Assembly (NCBI RefSeq): GCF_000429445.1
Contig: NZ_KE386904.1
Location: 248,001-312,000, forward strand
Reading direction: 5' to 3'
Length of the DNA stretch: 64,000 nucleotides
DNA from: Algoriphagus terrigena DSM 22685
GTDB lineage: Bacteria > Bacteroidota > Bacteroidia > Cytophagales > Cyclobacteriaceae
The position numbers were made by a program, and so were the translations under genes. The notes below the pieces were generated by a model that saw only the letters and a program-made list of their open reading frames with translations, was not told the origin of the DNA and ran no database searches. Below are positions 8,184 to 16,938 of the stretch, piece after piece (the first letter of the stretch is position 1; each line of letters begins with the position of its first letter).

Positions 8184-8561
8184 ATGAAATACACAATCGA
8201 TAAGAAAGAGCAATATGTAGTCTTCACTCCACTGGAAGAAAAGATTGACTCTTTGCTTGCTCCAAAGTTAAAGTCCGAGTTGCTAACCATCCATGCAGAA
8301 GGGTATCCAAATGTCGTATTGGACATGAGCCAAGTGAAATATGTAGATTCCAGCGGACTCAGCGCCTTGCTGGTTGGAGACAGAGAATTTGGTCGAAATG
8401 GCGGGATTTTCATCATCTCCGGAGTTCAGGATCATGTGATGAAGTTGTTGAAGATCTCCATGCTCGACAAAAAGCTGAACCTGGTCAACACACTCGAGGA
8501 AGCTGGTGAAGCGATCTTCATGCACGAAATTGAGGGAGGCGAAGAGGAGGAAGGAGCTTGA
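8184..8561 (+). CDS. STAS domain protein (anti-sigma factor antagonist-like)
   Basis: A single 125-residue STAS domain. The hallmark is VKYVDSSGLSALLVGD, with the phosphorylatable serines at residues 56-57 of the DSSG motif as in SpoIIAA/RsbV. The last 12 residues are very acidic. Known for the family: partner switching with a serine kinase/anti-sigma factor. No kinase or phosphatase gene is adjacent, so its partner is unknown. Its stop codon overlaps the start of ribonuclease Z, and the acidic tail is encoded by the purine-rich stretch that serves as the Shine-Dalgarno of that gene. Confidence 0.88.
   Translation: MKYTIDKKEQYVVFTPLEEKIDSLLAPKLKSELLTIHAEGYPNVVLDMSQVKYVDSSGLSALLVGDREFGRNGGIFIISGVQDHVMKLLKISMLDKKLNLVNTLEEAGEAIFMHEIEGGEEEEGA
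8545..8550 (+). promoter_or_regulatory. Shine-Dalgarno that selects a TTG start for ribonuclease Z
   Basis: AGGAGG ends 7 nt before the TTG at 8558. No ATG lies between it and the conserved FEVTILGN start of ribonuclease Z, so the TTG is the likely start codon. Confidence 0.7.
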
Positions 8562-9472
8562 TTCCGGATTTTGAAGTCACCATATTAGGTAACACCTCTT
8601 CCATCCCAGTACATGGAAGAAATCACACTGCCCAAGTCGTCAGATTTGGGCAGGAGTGTTTATTGATAGACTGTGGCGAGGGGACGCAGATCCAGATGCG
8701 GCGGTACAAGGTCAAGTCTTCCCGCATCACCCACATCTTTATTTCGCATCTCCATGGCGATCACTACCTGGGTTTGATGGGCGTGCTGTCCAGCTACAAC
8801 CTCTCCAAAAGAACCAAACCTCTCACGATCTTTGGCCCCAAAGGTCTGGACGAGATCATCACCACTCAGTTTCGCTGGAGCAATACCAAACTCACCTACC
8901 CGCTCGCCTTTGTGGAAACCCGGCCCGACGGATTGAATCTACTGCTCGATCATCCGAGATTTACGGTTTCCAGTTTCCCGTTGACGCATCGCCTGCCGAC
9001 TACTGGTTTTTTTATCCAGGAGAAAGAAGGATTCAGGAGCTTGATTAAGGAAAAACTTGCTGAAAAGAAAATTCCGCTAGCGGCGATCCAAAGTCTACGA
9101 AAAGGGGAGGATTTTACAATAAATGGGACTACGTACTCATTGGAGGAATATACGCATCCCCATCCGCCGTTGAGAAGCTACGCGTTCTGCTCCGATACGT
9201 GCTACGAACCTGCACTTGCCCGCTATCTGAGCGAGCCAACACTGCTCTATCATGAGTCCACTTTTATGGAACTGGACGCAGCCCGTGCCGCCGTCACATT
9301 CCACAGTACAGCCAGGCAGGCTGCTGAGATCGCAAATTTAATAAAAGCAAAAGCACTGATTTTAGGCCATTTTTCCTCCCGATATGTAGACCTGCAGCCG
9401 ATGCTCGAGGAGGCACAGACGGTCTTTCCGACTGCCGAGTTGAGCGAGGAAGGCCAGAGTTATCCAGTCTAA
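8558..9472 (+). CDS. rnz: Ribonuclease Z (tRNA 3'-processing endonuclease)
   Basis: A metallo-beta-lactamase-fold enzyme that trims the 3' trailer of tRNA precursors. The start is TTG at 8558, overlapping the STAS stop, backed by an SD and by the conserved N-terminal strand FEVTILGN. Zinc ligands are visible in HLHGDH (residues 64-69), H near THRLPTTGFF, the Asp in CSDTCYEP and the His in ILGHFSSRY. CGEGTQIQMRR at about 35-47 is also typical. The 304-residue length is normal for the short form. Coupled translation with STAS would tie its level to that protein; this is inference. Confidence 0.95.
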   Translation: MIPDFEVTILGNTSSIPVHGRNHTAQVVRFGQECLLIDCGEGTQIQMRRYKVKSSRITHIFISHLHGDHYLGLMGVLSSYNLSKRTKPLTIFGPKGLDEIITTQFRWSNTKLTYPLAFVETRPDGLNLLLDHPRFTVSSFPLTHRLPTTGFFIQEKEGFRSLIKEKLAEKKIPLAAIQSLRKGEDFTINGTTYSLEEYTHPHPPLRSYAFCSDTCYEPALARYLSEPTLLYHESTFMELDAARAAVTFHSTARQAAEIANLIKAKALILGHFSSRYVDLQPMLEEAQTVFPTAELSEEGQSYPV

Positions 9473-9476
9473 GAGC

Positions 9477-9511
9477 TCAGTCGACTGGGTTGGTCCGAAC
9501 ACTGCGACTGA
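9477..9511. other. Inverted repeat between convergent rnz and RND operon
   Basis: TCAGTCG (9477-9483) and CGACTGA (9505-9511) are a perfect 7-bp inverted repeat with a 21-base loop. The gap resembles other CACTGATCACT-type degenerate intergenic stretches in this window. There is no T-tract, so terminator function is doubtful. Confidence 0.35.
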
Positions 9512-9519
9512 TCACTCTT

Positions 9520-10653
9520 TTATTCCCCCAGCTTCACCTTGACGGCTTGTCCGTGTCTGATTTCTTCATTTGGAAAAACCAATAAGGTATCTCCTTTGGT
9601 CAGCTCCCCAAAGACTTCAGCGCTGGTCAGATCTCTCCGTCCATTGTTAATCGCAATCCATTCTGCTTTGCCATCCTTTTTTCGGATGACAAAATTGCCT
9701 GTGGTAGAACTTAAGATAGAGCTGGAAGGAACGATGAAAGATGCTCCGGAGGATTGAATCGGAAGCGTCACCTCTGCGACCATTCCCGGTAGGAGTTCCG
9801 ACTTGGGATTTGGTACATCCATTTCGATCCGTTCGGAGCGCAATCTATCATCCAATGCGCCAGCAAGTCGTGAGACTTGGGCGGTAAAATCCCTGCCAGG
9901 GATCGACTGTACCGTGAAGGACACCGAATTGTCTTTCATCAAATTCGCGGCATAGAGCTCGGGCACATTCACCACCAGTCTTAATTTGTCGAGTTCCTGA
10001 AGGGTAAAAAGAGGAAACTCCGACCCTCTACCCGACGGCCCCACATAAGCGCCTGGGCTGACATTTCGCGCGGTGATCACGCCGGAAAAAGGCGCCCGAA
10101 TCTCCAGATAGGCTTTGGTATCTGTGATCTCGCGGAAAGCCGCCTTGGCAGATTCCCAGTTGGCGAGGTCGGACTGTTGATTTGCAAATGCCATCTCCAG
10201 GTCATTTTCAGAGACAGTTCCGGGAGTTTCGCTGGTTCGTTTGAGGCGATCGTACCTGGCTTTGCTCGCCAAATAGATCGCTTCGAATGACTTTAGACGC
10301 GATTCTGCTCCTGCCAGTTGGCTGCTGATCTCCGGAGCTTCGAGTGTCGCCAAGATCTGCCCTTTTTTCACTTCCGAGCCGACATCCACCGTCAAGCGCT
10401 CCACGAAACTGCTCACCTTGGCATACAAGTCAACCTGCTGATAGGCAATGAGTTCTCCGGGAATTCTGAACGTAGAAGAAAGAGTGTCAAGGTTCAGCAC
10501 AAAGGCCTCATGTTCCTTTTCCGCGACAGCTTCAGTTGCTTTTGCTCCCTCAGGATTGGAGTCACAGCCCACAGCGGTCATCAGCAAGATTGGCGTCCAA
10601 GCCAAACTGATTAGCTTCAGCACCGAGCCTTCATATATTTTTGGAATATTCAT
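9520..10653 (-). CDS. RND efflux membrane fusion lipoprotein (HlyD family)
   Basis: The ATG at 10653 (377 residues) is preferred over a TTG at 10668. The N-terminus is a lipoprotein signal ending in the lipobox TAVGC. It has the order expected of a periplasmic adaptor: a lipoyl half-motif (VSSFVERLTVDVGSEVKKG), a coiled-coil hairpin (about 105-175), the second lipoyl half (IRAPFSGVITARNVSPG), then beta-barrel and membrane-proximal domains. It would bridge the RND permease and the TolC-like channel. It is the last gene of the efflux operon, 20 bp after the permease stop. Confidence 0.93.
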   Translation of the reverse strand: MNIPKIYEGSVLKLISLAWTPILLMTAVGCDSNPEGAKATEAVAEKEHEAFVLNLDTLSSTFRIPGELIAYQQVDLYAKVSSFVERLTVDVGSEVKKGQILATLEAPEISSQLAGAESRLKSFEAIYLASKARYDRLKRTSETPGTVSENDLEMAFANQQSDLANWESAKAAFREITDTKAYLEIRAPFSGVITARNVSPGAYVGPSGRGSEFPLFTLQELDKLRLVVNVPELYAANLMKDNSVSFTVQSIPGRDFTAQVSRLAGALDDRLRSERIEMDVPNPKSELLPGMVAEVTLPIQSSGASFIVPSSSILSSTTGNFVIRKKDGKAEWIAINNGRRDLTSAEVFGELTKGDTLLVFPNEEIRHGQAVKVKLGE

Positions 10654-10673
10654 AGCGGGTTTCTTCAAAGAAA

Positions 10674-13600
10674 TTAACTAACGGGTACATAATGAATGCT
10701 TTCCTCGTCTTCTGGATCAAGGGAAACACTCTGGGTGCTGGTCTTTTCCTGCGCCCAGGAAAATGCCAAAGGAAGAATAATCAATGCGGCAACGGTCGAC
10801 ATGGCAAGCCCACCGACCACCGCTCGGCCCAAAGGAGAGGTCTGATCACCCGCTTCTCCAAAGCCAATGGCCATCGGGATCATCCCGACGATCATCGCAA
10901 GCGCGGTCATCACAATCGGTCGAACCCGAAGCGAAGCCGCCTCACGTGCAGAAAGCAGCGCATTGCCATTTCTTCTCCGGAGTTCCTCTGCGTTGGTGAT
11001 CAACAAAACGGCGTTAGAGATCGACACACCCACTGACATGATGATACCCATGTAGGACTGCAGGTTCAGCGTAGAGCCTACCGATATCAACAAAAGCAAG
11101 GATCCAAAAAGAACCGCCGGTACAGTCACCAATACGACACCGGAAACCTTAAAAGACTGGAAATTCGCAGCCAACATGAGAAAGATTACGATGATCGCAA
11201 CCAATAGCCCGCTCTCCAAGCTCGCCAACGTATCTATCAACGTGGCGCTCATCCCTACCTGCTCCACCGTCAATCCTCTCGGTAGATTGCCAAGCGACTC
11301 AATAGCTTTGCCGACCTCTTTAGAAGCAGACCCCAGATCGATGTCGTGGATATTCGCAGTCACCGTCAGCATGGGAGTCGTGCCGATATTATTGATTTCC
11401 CCTTCGGTAAAGCCCTCCTCAAACGTGGCAATGTCACTCAATATCGGCCGGGAGGAGTTTCGCAGAAGCGGAATCTCTCCCAGATCGTCCATGCTGCTCA
11501 TGCTGCCCTCCGGCACCTGAATCTGCACGCTATAGCTGTTGCCGATTTTCTCATCTATCCAGATGTTCTTTTCTACCAAACGCGACGAAGAAATCGAGGC
11601 AATCAGCGAGCGGGACACATTCTGCACATCCACGCCCAGTCGCGCTGCCTTCTGCCGGTCAATGTTGATCTTGATCGTCGGATATTTGATCGATTGGCCG
11701 AGCTGGACGTCTCTCAGAAAGGGATATTCTTTCAGCTTCGCAATGAGTTTTTGGGCATATTCCTGATTGTTTGCTTTGCTTCTGCCCGAAAACCGCACCT
11801 CGATCGGAGTCGGTGAACCCTGGCTCAGGATCTTATCTGTGAGCTCGATCGGTTCGAAGGAAAGTCGAATGTTTGGATTGATCGCCAGCGCTTTTTCCCG
11901 GATCTTATCCTTCAGCTCATCGAGTGTACCCTCCACTTCCCCTTCCATCGAGAGCTGCATCGCCGACTCATGCGGTCCCTGCATCCACAAAAATACCGGG
12001 TTGATCGAGTAAGTCTGCGGGTGCAATCCGATATAGGCAGAGGAGGTGATCTTTACCTGATCGCCCACCACTTCCTGGATTCCGTCGAGCAGCTTGATCG
12101 TCTCCAGTTCGGTCACCTCCATCCGGGTGCCGTCAGCCAAACGCATCCGAAGCTGGAATTGTTTCGTCTCTACCTTCGGCAGGACATCCCGTCCGATATA
12201 GGTGACCATCAGCGCGACCGCCGCAATACTCAAGATCAAATAGCCAGCGACAACCGGTTTTTTGTAAGGCATCAACCGATCCAGAAAAGCGATGTATTTC
12301 ATCCTTCCCCGTTCGAAATAGCTGATCTTGCCGTCCAGATTCGTGTCTTCCCGCTCTGCCAATACCTCTTTTTGGTGCCAAAGCTCATTCGCTTCCGCCT
12401 TGGTATCATGGCTCAAATGTGCCTTATCTCCTTTAGTTTTTGAGTGTCCTTTCATGATCCAGTTAGCCAAAACCGGGACAAAAGTCTGCGAAAGAAAATA
12501 CGACGCTACCATGCTAAAACCGATGGCCAAAGCCAAGGGTAAAAACAGCGAACCCGGAATGCCACCCATGCTGAAAGCCGGTGCAAAAACCGCCAGGATA
12601 CACAGCAAGATCAGGAGTTTTGGAAATGCGATTTCCTTACAGGCATGCCAAATCGCAAGCGCTTTCGGCTTTCCCATGTCGAAGTGTTGGTGGATATTTT
12701 CGATGGTCACCGTGCTTTCATCGACCAGAATTCCGATCGCCAAGGCCAAACCACTCAGGGTCATGATGTTGATCGTCTGCCCAAAAAGATTGAGGAACAA
12801 CACGGAAACAATCACCGAAGTAGGAATCGTCAGGATCACGATCAAGGCGCCTCTTGGATCGCCAAGGAACAACAAAACCATCAGTCCAGTCAAGATCGCC
12901 CCGATAATTCCCTCGTGAAGCAGGCTTTCCACCGAATTGACCACATACTCAGACTGGTCAAATTCGAGATCGAGCCTCACGTCTTCCGGTAGTTGCTCCT
13001 GGATTTTGGGAAGGCTTTTCTTCAGATTTTGCACCACCTCCCAAGTCGAGGCATCGGCACTTTTTGCAATGTTGAGATAGGCTGAGCGTCTGCCATTGAC
13101 CAAGGCATAGCCAGAAGTAATGTCCGAGCCGTCCTCGACAGTCGCAACGTCACGCATGTAGAGATTGTGGACGCCGCCGTCTTTGAACAGCGGTATGTTT
13201 TCAAAATCCTTGACCGAACTCAGCAGGGTATTCGAGGGCGTGATGTAGTTTTTGTCTCCGATTCGGATGTTTCCCGAGGGCGTGGTAATGTTATTCACCC
13301 GCATCGCTTCGACCAATTGATCGGGACTGAGGTTGAACTCCCGCAGCTTTTTGGGGTCGACGCTGATCACCACGGTTCGGTTACTCCCGCCGTTTGGAGG
13401 AGAAGAGACCAGCCCGGGGATGGAGGTAAATGTAGACCGCACGTACAGGTTCGCCAGATCCAACAACTCGTTGTTAGTCCGTGTTTCGCTGCTTAGCACC
13501 AGCTGTGCCACAGGCAAGGTTGACGCGTCAAATCGAATGATGAACGGTGGATTAGATCCTGGCGGAAAGGCTACTTGGATACGGTTGGAAAATGAACTGA

Positions 13601-13922
13601 TCTCTGCCGAGGCCTGAGCCATGTCCGTGCCGGGGTAAAACTCAATCTTCATGAGCATCAGGCCCTGAATGTTTTTGGTCGTTATCTGCTTTATCCCGTT
13701 GACAAACAGGAAGATATTTACATACGGCTTGGCGTAAAATGCCTCCATCTGCTCCGGCATATAGCCTCCGTGCGGGTGAGACACATAGAGCACCGGCAAG
13801 TCAAGCTGCGGAAAGATGTCAATTCGGATGGAGTTTACCGCCTTTATCCCGAAGAAAAGAAGCCCCAATACAATCACTAGAATCGTGATCGGTTTTCGAA
13901 GGGCAAATCGTATCAATTCCAT
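10674..13922 (-). CDS. RND efflux permease with an EF-hand loop
   Basis: A 1082-residue RND transporter with the usual N-terminal start (LIRFALRKPITILVIVLG), two large periplasmic domains and about 12 membrane helices. In TM4 the usual VDDA is VDES (D401, E402). In TM10 the lysine that normally completes the proton relay is serine (S969 in VSISNAVLL). The cytoplasmic loop between TM6 and TM7 contains DTNLDGKISYFE (residues 526-537), a textbook 12-residue EF-hand calcium loop. The protein should pump drugs, lipids or other small molecules out with the TolC and HlyD partners encoded beside it. Which ion drives or gates it is unknown. The C-terminal tail is acidic. Confidence 0.94.
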   Translation of the reverse strand: MELIRFALRKPITILVIVLGLLFFGIKAVNSIRIDIFPQLDLPVLYVSHPHGGYMPEQMEAFYAKPYVNIFLFVNGIKQITTKNIQGLMLMKIEFYPGTDMAQASAEISSFSNRIQVAFPPGSNPPFIIRFDASTLPVAQLVLSSETRTNNELLDLANLYVRSTFTSIPGLVSSPPNGGSNRTVVISVDPKKLREFNLSPDQLVEAMRVNNITTPSGNIRIGDKNYITPSNTLLSSVKDFENIPLFKDGGVHNLYMRDVATVEDGSDITSGYALVNGRRSAYLNIAKSADASTWEVVQNLKKSLPKIQEQLPEDVRLDLEFDQSEYVVNSVESLLHEGIIGAILTGLMVLLFLGDPRGALIVILTIPTSVIVSVLFLNLFGQTINIMTLSGLALAIGILVDESTVTIENIHQHFDMGKPKALAIWHACKEIAFPKLLILLCILAVFAPAFSMGGIPGSLFLPLALAIGFSMVASYFLSQTFVPVLANWIMKGHSKTKGDKAHLSHDTKAEANELWHQKEVLAEREDTNLDGKISYFERGRMKYIAFLDRLMPYKKPVVAGYLILSIAAVALMVTYIGRDVLPKVETKQFQLRMRLADGTRMEVTELETIKLLDGIQEVVGDQVKITSSAYIGLHPQTYSINPVFLWMQGPHESAMQLSMEGEVEGTLDELKDKIREKALAINPNIRLSFEPIELTDKILSQGSPTPIEVRFSGRSKANNQEYAQKLIAKLKEYPFLRDVQLGQSIKYPTIKINIDRQKAARLGVDVQNVSRSLIASISSSRLVEKNIWIDEKIGNSYSVQIQVPEGSMSSMDDLGEIPLLRNSSRPILSDIATFEEGFTEGEINNIGTTPMLTVTANIHDIDLGSASKEVGKAIESLGNLPRGLTVEQVGMSATLIDTLASLESGLLVAIIVIFLMLAANFQSFKVSGVVLVTVPAVLFGSLLLLISVGSTLNLQSYMGIIMSVGVSISNAVLLITNAEELRRRNGNALLSAREAASLRVRPIVMTALAMIVGMIPMAIGFGEAGDQTSPLGRAVVGGLAMSTVAALIILPLAFSWAQEKTSTQSVSLDPEDEESIHYVPVS

Positions 13923-13933
13923 GGAATAGGTAA

Positions 13934-15313
13934 TTAAAGTTGATTTTCAAATAATCCAAAATCGCCGACCGCGGCTGCCTGATAGAGCAATGCCTGCCAG
14001 ACATTATTGTTGGCAATTGCCAAATCGGTCTCCGCCCGGATCAAGAGGTACAAGGCTTGAGATACACTCACCAAGTCGGAAAGGCCATTCTCATACATCA
14101 CCACCTGTCGCTGATAGGCTTGGGATGCAGCCTCTACCTGCACGGGAGCTTCCATCGCATTGTCTCTTGCATTCTTCAGTTTGGATTGGGCCAATTCAGC
14201 CTGCATCGAGAGCTGCTGCGACGCTTGCTCAAATTCACTTTGAAGACCGCCGATCACCAATTCCTGTGCAGCGGTCTGCTTGGAGAGGCGGAGTATCTGA
14301 GTCAGATTCCAGTTGAGACCAACCCCCAGAAGGTAATTGGAACGTGTAGGTTTCACGCCTGTAAGGTATTCGTGGGTGTAGTCGCTCGGATTGGAATTGT
14401 AGGTACTTCCAAATCCCGAACCCCGCGACTGAAAGACACCAACCAGAGTCACCGCAGGATATTTGAAGGTGGCGGCATAAGCCCGCTCCTCCTCTCCTGT
14501 CTTGATGCGGCTTTGGTACCAAGAGAGTGTCGGATGATTTGCCAGCGGGGCAACTTCGCCCAGAATCGCGGGAATATTGGAAACAAACAGGGTGTCGGGT
14601 TCAAAATCACCCAACTCGCTTCCCGTAAGAAAATCGAGCAAATACCTCGTTTCCTGCTCTCTGTCGAGCGCATTGACGTAGGCGATTTTGGCATTGGAGA
14701 GCTCAGCGTCGGCCTGAGAAGAATCCGCTCCGGGGATCAGGCCATTCTTCGCCCGTGTTTTCACGATCTTTTGGAAAGTCTCGGCCCGATCGAGGTTTTT
14801 CTCAAAAGAAGAAGTCAGCTGCCTTGCAGCCAGCAGATTGAGGTAGGCGCTTGCCACTTTGATTTTATGCTGAAAAATCTCCTGCTCCAGATCCATCTCA
14901 CTCTGTCCCGCCCTGGCCGCTGCAACTTGGATGTTTCTTTTGGCCCTGCCAAACGCAAAAACCTCCCAGTTGATATTAGCCAAATAAAGCGCTCCAAATG
15001 CCGCGTCCCAACTCTGCGTGTCCCTCGGAAGGCCGGAAGAAGCGACGGTCAACCCAAAACCATAAAGTGGCCCGAGCTGCCCGTTTACCGTACCATAGAC
15101 CTGCTGCGCTCCCAGATTGAAGTTGGGCAGGTAGTCTCTCCGTGCTTTGTCCGTGAGTGTCTCAAAAGACCTGGAGTATTGTTCTTTAGCTTTGATCGTG
15201 CCAAAATTCTCCACCGCCAGCTCCAATGCTTCTTGAATAGTGACCGTCTCCTGGGCTGACAAACCGCGTCCCAGAAAAACCAAAACAACTACGATCATCC
15301 ATTTGATACGCAT
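13934..15313 (-). CDS. TolC-family outer-membrane efflux channel
   Basis: The ATG at 15313 begins a signal peptide (MRIKWMIVVVLVFLG... cleaved near LSAQE), giving 459 residues; an ATG at 15379 would add 22 residues before it and is less likely. The protein has the long alpha-helical repeats of outer-membrane efflux proteins, with two related halves beginning around TIQEALELAVENFG and after residue 250. It would form the exit duct of the tripartite pump with the permease 11 bp downstream. It is the first gene of the operon. Confidence 0.92.
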   Translation of the reverse strand: MRIKWMIVVVLVFLGRGLSAQETVTIQEALELAVENFGTIKAKEQYSRSFETLTDKARRDYLPNFNLGAQQVYGTVNGQLGPLYGFGLTVASSGLPRDTQSWDAAFGALYLANINWEVFAFGRAKRNIQVAAARAGQSEMDLEQEIFQHKIKVASAYLNLLAARQLTSSFEKNLDRAETFQKIVKTRAKNGLIPGADSSQADAELSNAKIAYVNALDREQETRYLLDFLTGSELGDFEPDTLFVSNIPAILGEVAPLANHPTLSWYQSRIKTGEEERAYAATFKYPAVTLVGVFQSRGSGFGSTYNSNPSDYTHEYLTGVKPTRSNYLLGVGLNWNLTQILRLSKQTAAQELVIGGLQSEFEQASQQLSMQAELAQSKLKNARDNAMEAPVQVEAASQAYQRQVVMYENGLSDLVSVSQALYLLIRAETDLAIANNNVWQALLYQAAAVGDFGLFENQL

Positions 15314-15743
15314 GCTGAGTTTGCTAAGAGTTGCTGAATTAATTGATTTCCAATTCACCGAAAAAACTTTCCAGTTCATCAGAAAGGCCGTTCACAGGTC
15401 TTTGTCTGACTTTTGGAAGATAGGATTAGATTGGGCTGGGACGTTTCCTTTCCGCAAAAACTTTCCCGCACAGCGGTCAAAAGAAAAAGAAACATCCTCT
15501 CTGCATATTAGCAGGTATTCCAAAATTCCTTTGGCCTAGACTACATGACAGTCTGATATTGGTTACCAATGGAAAATGGGTTACAGGAACAATTCAGTTA
15601 AATGTCATGACATGAGTTATCGTCTTGGATTTTGTCGTTGATTCCTCTGAAAAATCAAATACATTTGAAATCGACCCATTTTTCAAGGTCACATCACGCT
15701 TAATTTGTTTTGATATAAGGCCACTACAACTGAATTTAAACCG
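15314..15743. other. Divergent intergenic region, tolC-like / YhhQ-like, with two palindromes
   Basis: About 430 bp without a believable gene. It contains ATTGGT-T-ACCAAT (15558-15570) and the perfect 12-bp palindrome ATGTCATGACAT (15602-15613), both candidate operator sites. No exact TAnnTTTG element is seen on either strand, and there is no recognisable preQ1 riboswitch ahead of the transporter. Confidence 0.5.
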
Positions 15744-16535
15744 ATGAAGTCCGTTCAGCAAAACCGCAAAATCAATCTTTTTATCATCCTTGCATCGATC
15801 TTCCTGACCAATGCGATCTTGGCGGAGATCATTGGCGTCAAGATCTTTTCTGCCGAAAAAACCCTCGGTTTCGAGCCCGTCAACTGGAGCTTTTTCGGTC
15901 AATATATCCTGGATTTTAACCTGACAGCAGGGGTGATCATTTGGCCAGTGGTATTTATCACGACGGATATTATTAATGAGTATTTTGGCAAAAAGGGCGT
16001 ACGAAAGATCAGCTTCATCACCGCGGGACTGATCGCCTACGTGTTTCTGGTAATCAGTGTGGTGACTGTTTTGACACCGGCTGATTTCTGGCTCGAAGTG
16101 AACGCGAAAACACCGACCGGGGAAAATTTCGACATCAGTTACGCCTTCAACTCCATATTTAGGCAAGGCTTGGGCATCATCATCGGCTCCTTGACTGCCT
16201 TCTTGATTGGTCAGCTGATCGATGTTTATGTATTTCAAAAGTTGAGAAAAGTCACCGGACAAAAGATGATCTGGCTCCGGGCAACGGGTTCTACGCTGGT
16301 TTCCCAGTTTATAGATTCCTTCGTCGTGCTGGGGATTGCTTTTTACGTGTTTGGCAATTGGAGCATCAGCCAGATTATCGCCGTGGGGATTATCAATTAT
16401 GTGTACAAATTCTCAGTCGCGGTCTTGCTCACGCCGCTCCTTTATCTGGGCCACGGTCTGATAGATCGGTATCTGGGGGAAGAACTGGCTGAAGAAATGG
16501 TCAAAGAGGCGAGTGGCGATCGCTCATTTCTGTAA
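15744..16535 (+). CDS. Queuosine precursor transporter (VUT/YhhQ family)
   Basis: A 263-residue inner-membrane protein with about six hydrophobic helices. Family signs are NAILAEIIGVKIF (about 22-34), WPVVFITTDIINEYFGKKGVRK (W about 68; the TDIxNEYFGKK core) and RATGSTLVSQFIDSFVVL (about 178-195). Known for the family: uptake of preQ0/preQ1 for queuosine tRNA modification. It stands alone, with no que genes next to it. The C-terminal tail is charged and cytosolic. Identity is clear at family level; the substrate is inferred. Confidence 0.92.
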   Translation: MKSVQQNRKINLFIILASIFLTNAILAEIIGVKIFSAEKTLGFEPVNWSFFGQYILDFNLTAGVIIWPVVFITTDIINEYFGKKGVRKISFITAGLIAYVFLVISVVTVLTPADFWLEVNAKTPTGENFDISYAFNSIFRQGLGIIIGSLTAFLIGQLIDVYVFQKLRKVTGQKMIWLRATGSTLVSQFIDSFVVLGIAFYVFGNWSISQIIAVGIINYVYKFSVAVLLTPLLYLGHGLIDRYLGEELAEEMVKEASGDRSFL

Positions 16536-16938
16536 TTTTTTCTATGATCGCTTGGCTTCACAAAGCGCCTAAAGCCATCGTGTTTCTTGTTTAATTGCAT
16601 TCACTATCAGCGGAATACCAAATCGATTGCTATTTTTTCTCCTGTTTTCATCGAAATCTGTTCATCTGTTGGAAAAAAATAAAAATCTGCCATTTTCGCT
16701 TTTCGCCACAGGAACTCTTCTTTTTTTCACGATCAAAAATACTTTTCACACCCTTCGAAATCGATTGAAACCAAATTTATTTCGCTTTAAGTCTCCTAAT
16801 CGTATTGAATCTTCTAAAAACTTTTGACTGAGGATTGGATTTTCGAAAATATAATCATACTTTTGCATCGTCAATTTTGACACAGCTATTTTTCGTGCCG
16901 TGAATCCTTACTGTCGCTTGTCTGGGATTTAGGAGTAC
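16536..16938 (+). other. AT-rich leader and promoter region upstream of the DEAD-box gene
   Basis: About 400 bp, strongly AT-rich. A 66-codon open frame at 16627-16827 has no family features and is treated as chance. The useful content is a complete Bacteroidota-type promoter at 16835-16865, implying an untranslated leader of about 65-70 nt. Confidence 0.5.
16835..16865 (+). promoter_or_regulatory. Bacteroidota-type promoter of the DEAD-box helicase gene
   Basis: A -33 TTG at 16835-16837 and an exact -7 TACTTTTG (TAnnTTTG) at 16858-16865 are separated by 20 bp. This is the best promoter match in the window. Confidence 0.7.

Noticed and set aside
14057..15259. A 400-codon open frame on the plus strand, antisense to the tolC-like gene
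   Set aside because: It has no signal, domain or conserved motif and is a codon-bias shadow of the strongly supported gene on the other strand.
15650..15743. A preQ1 riboswitch ahead of the queuosine-precursor transporter
   Set aside because: I looked for the preQ1-I stem and A-rich tail and found neither.
15594..16262. A 222-codon minus-strand frame opposite the YhhQ-like transporter
   Set aside because: It is antisense to a well-supported membrane protein and contains no recognisable domain.
16627..16827. A 66-codon open frame in the gap before the DEAD-box gene
   Set aside because: AT-rich, Phe/Lys/Asn-rich chance sequence without a ribosome-binding site or family features; the helicase promoter directly follows.
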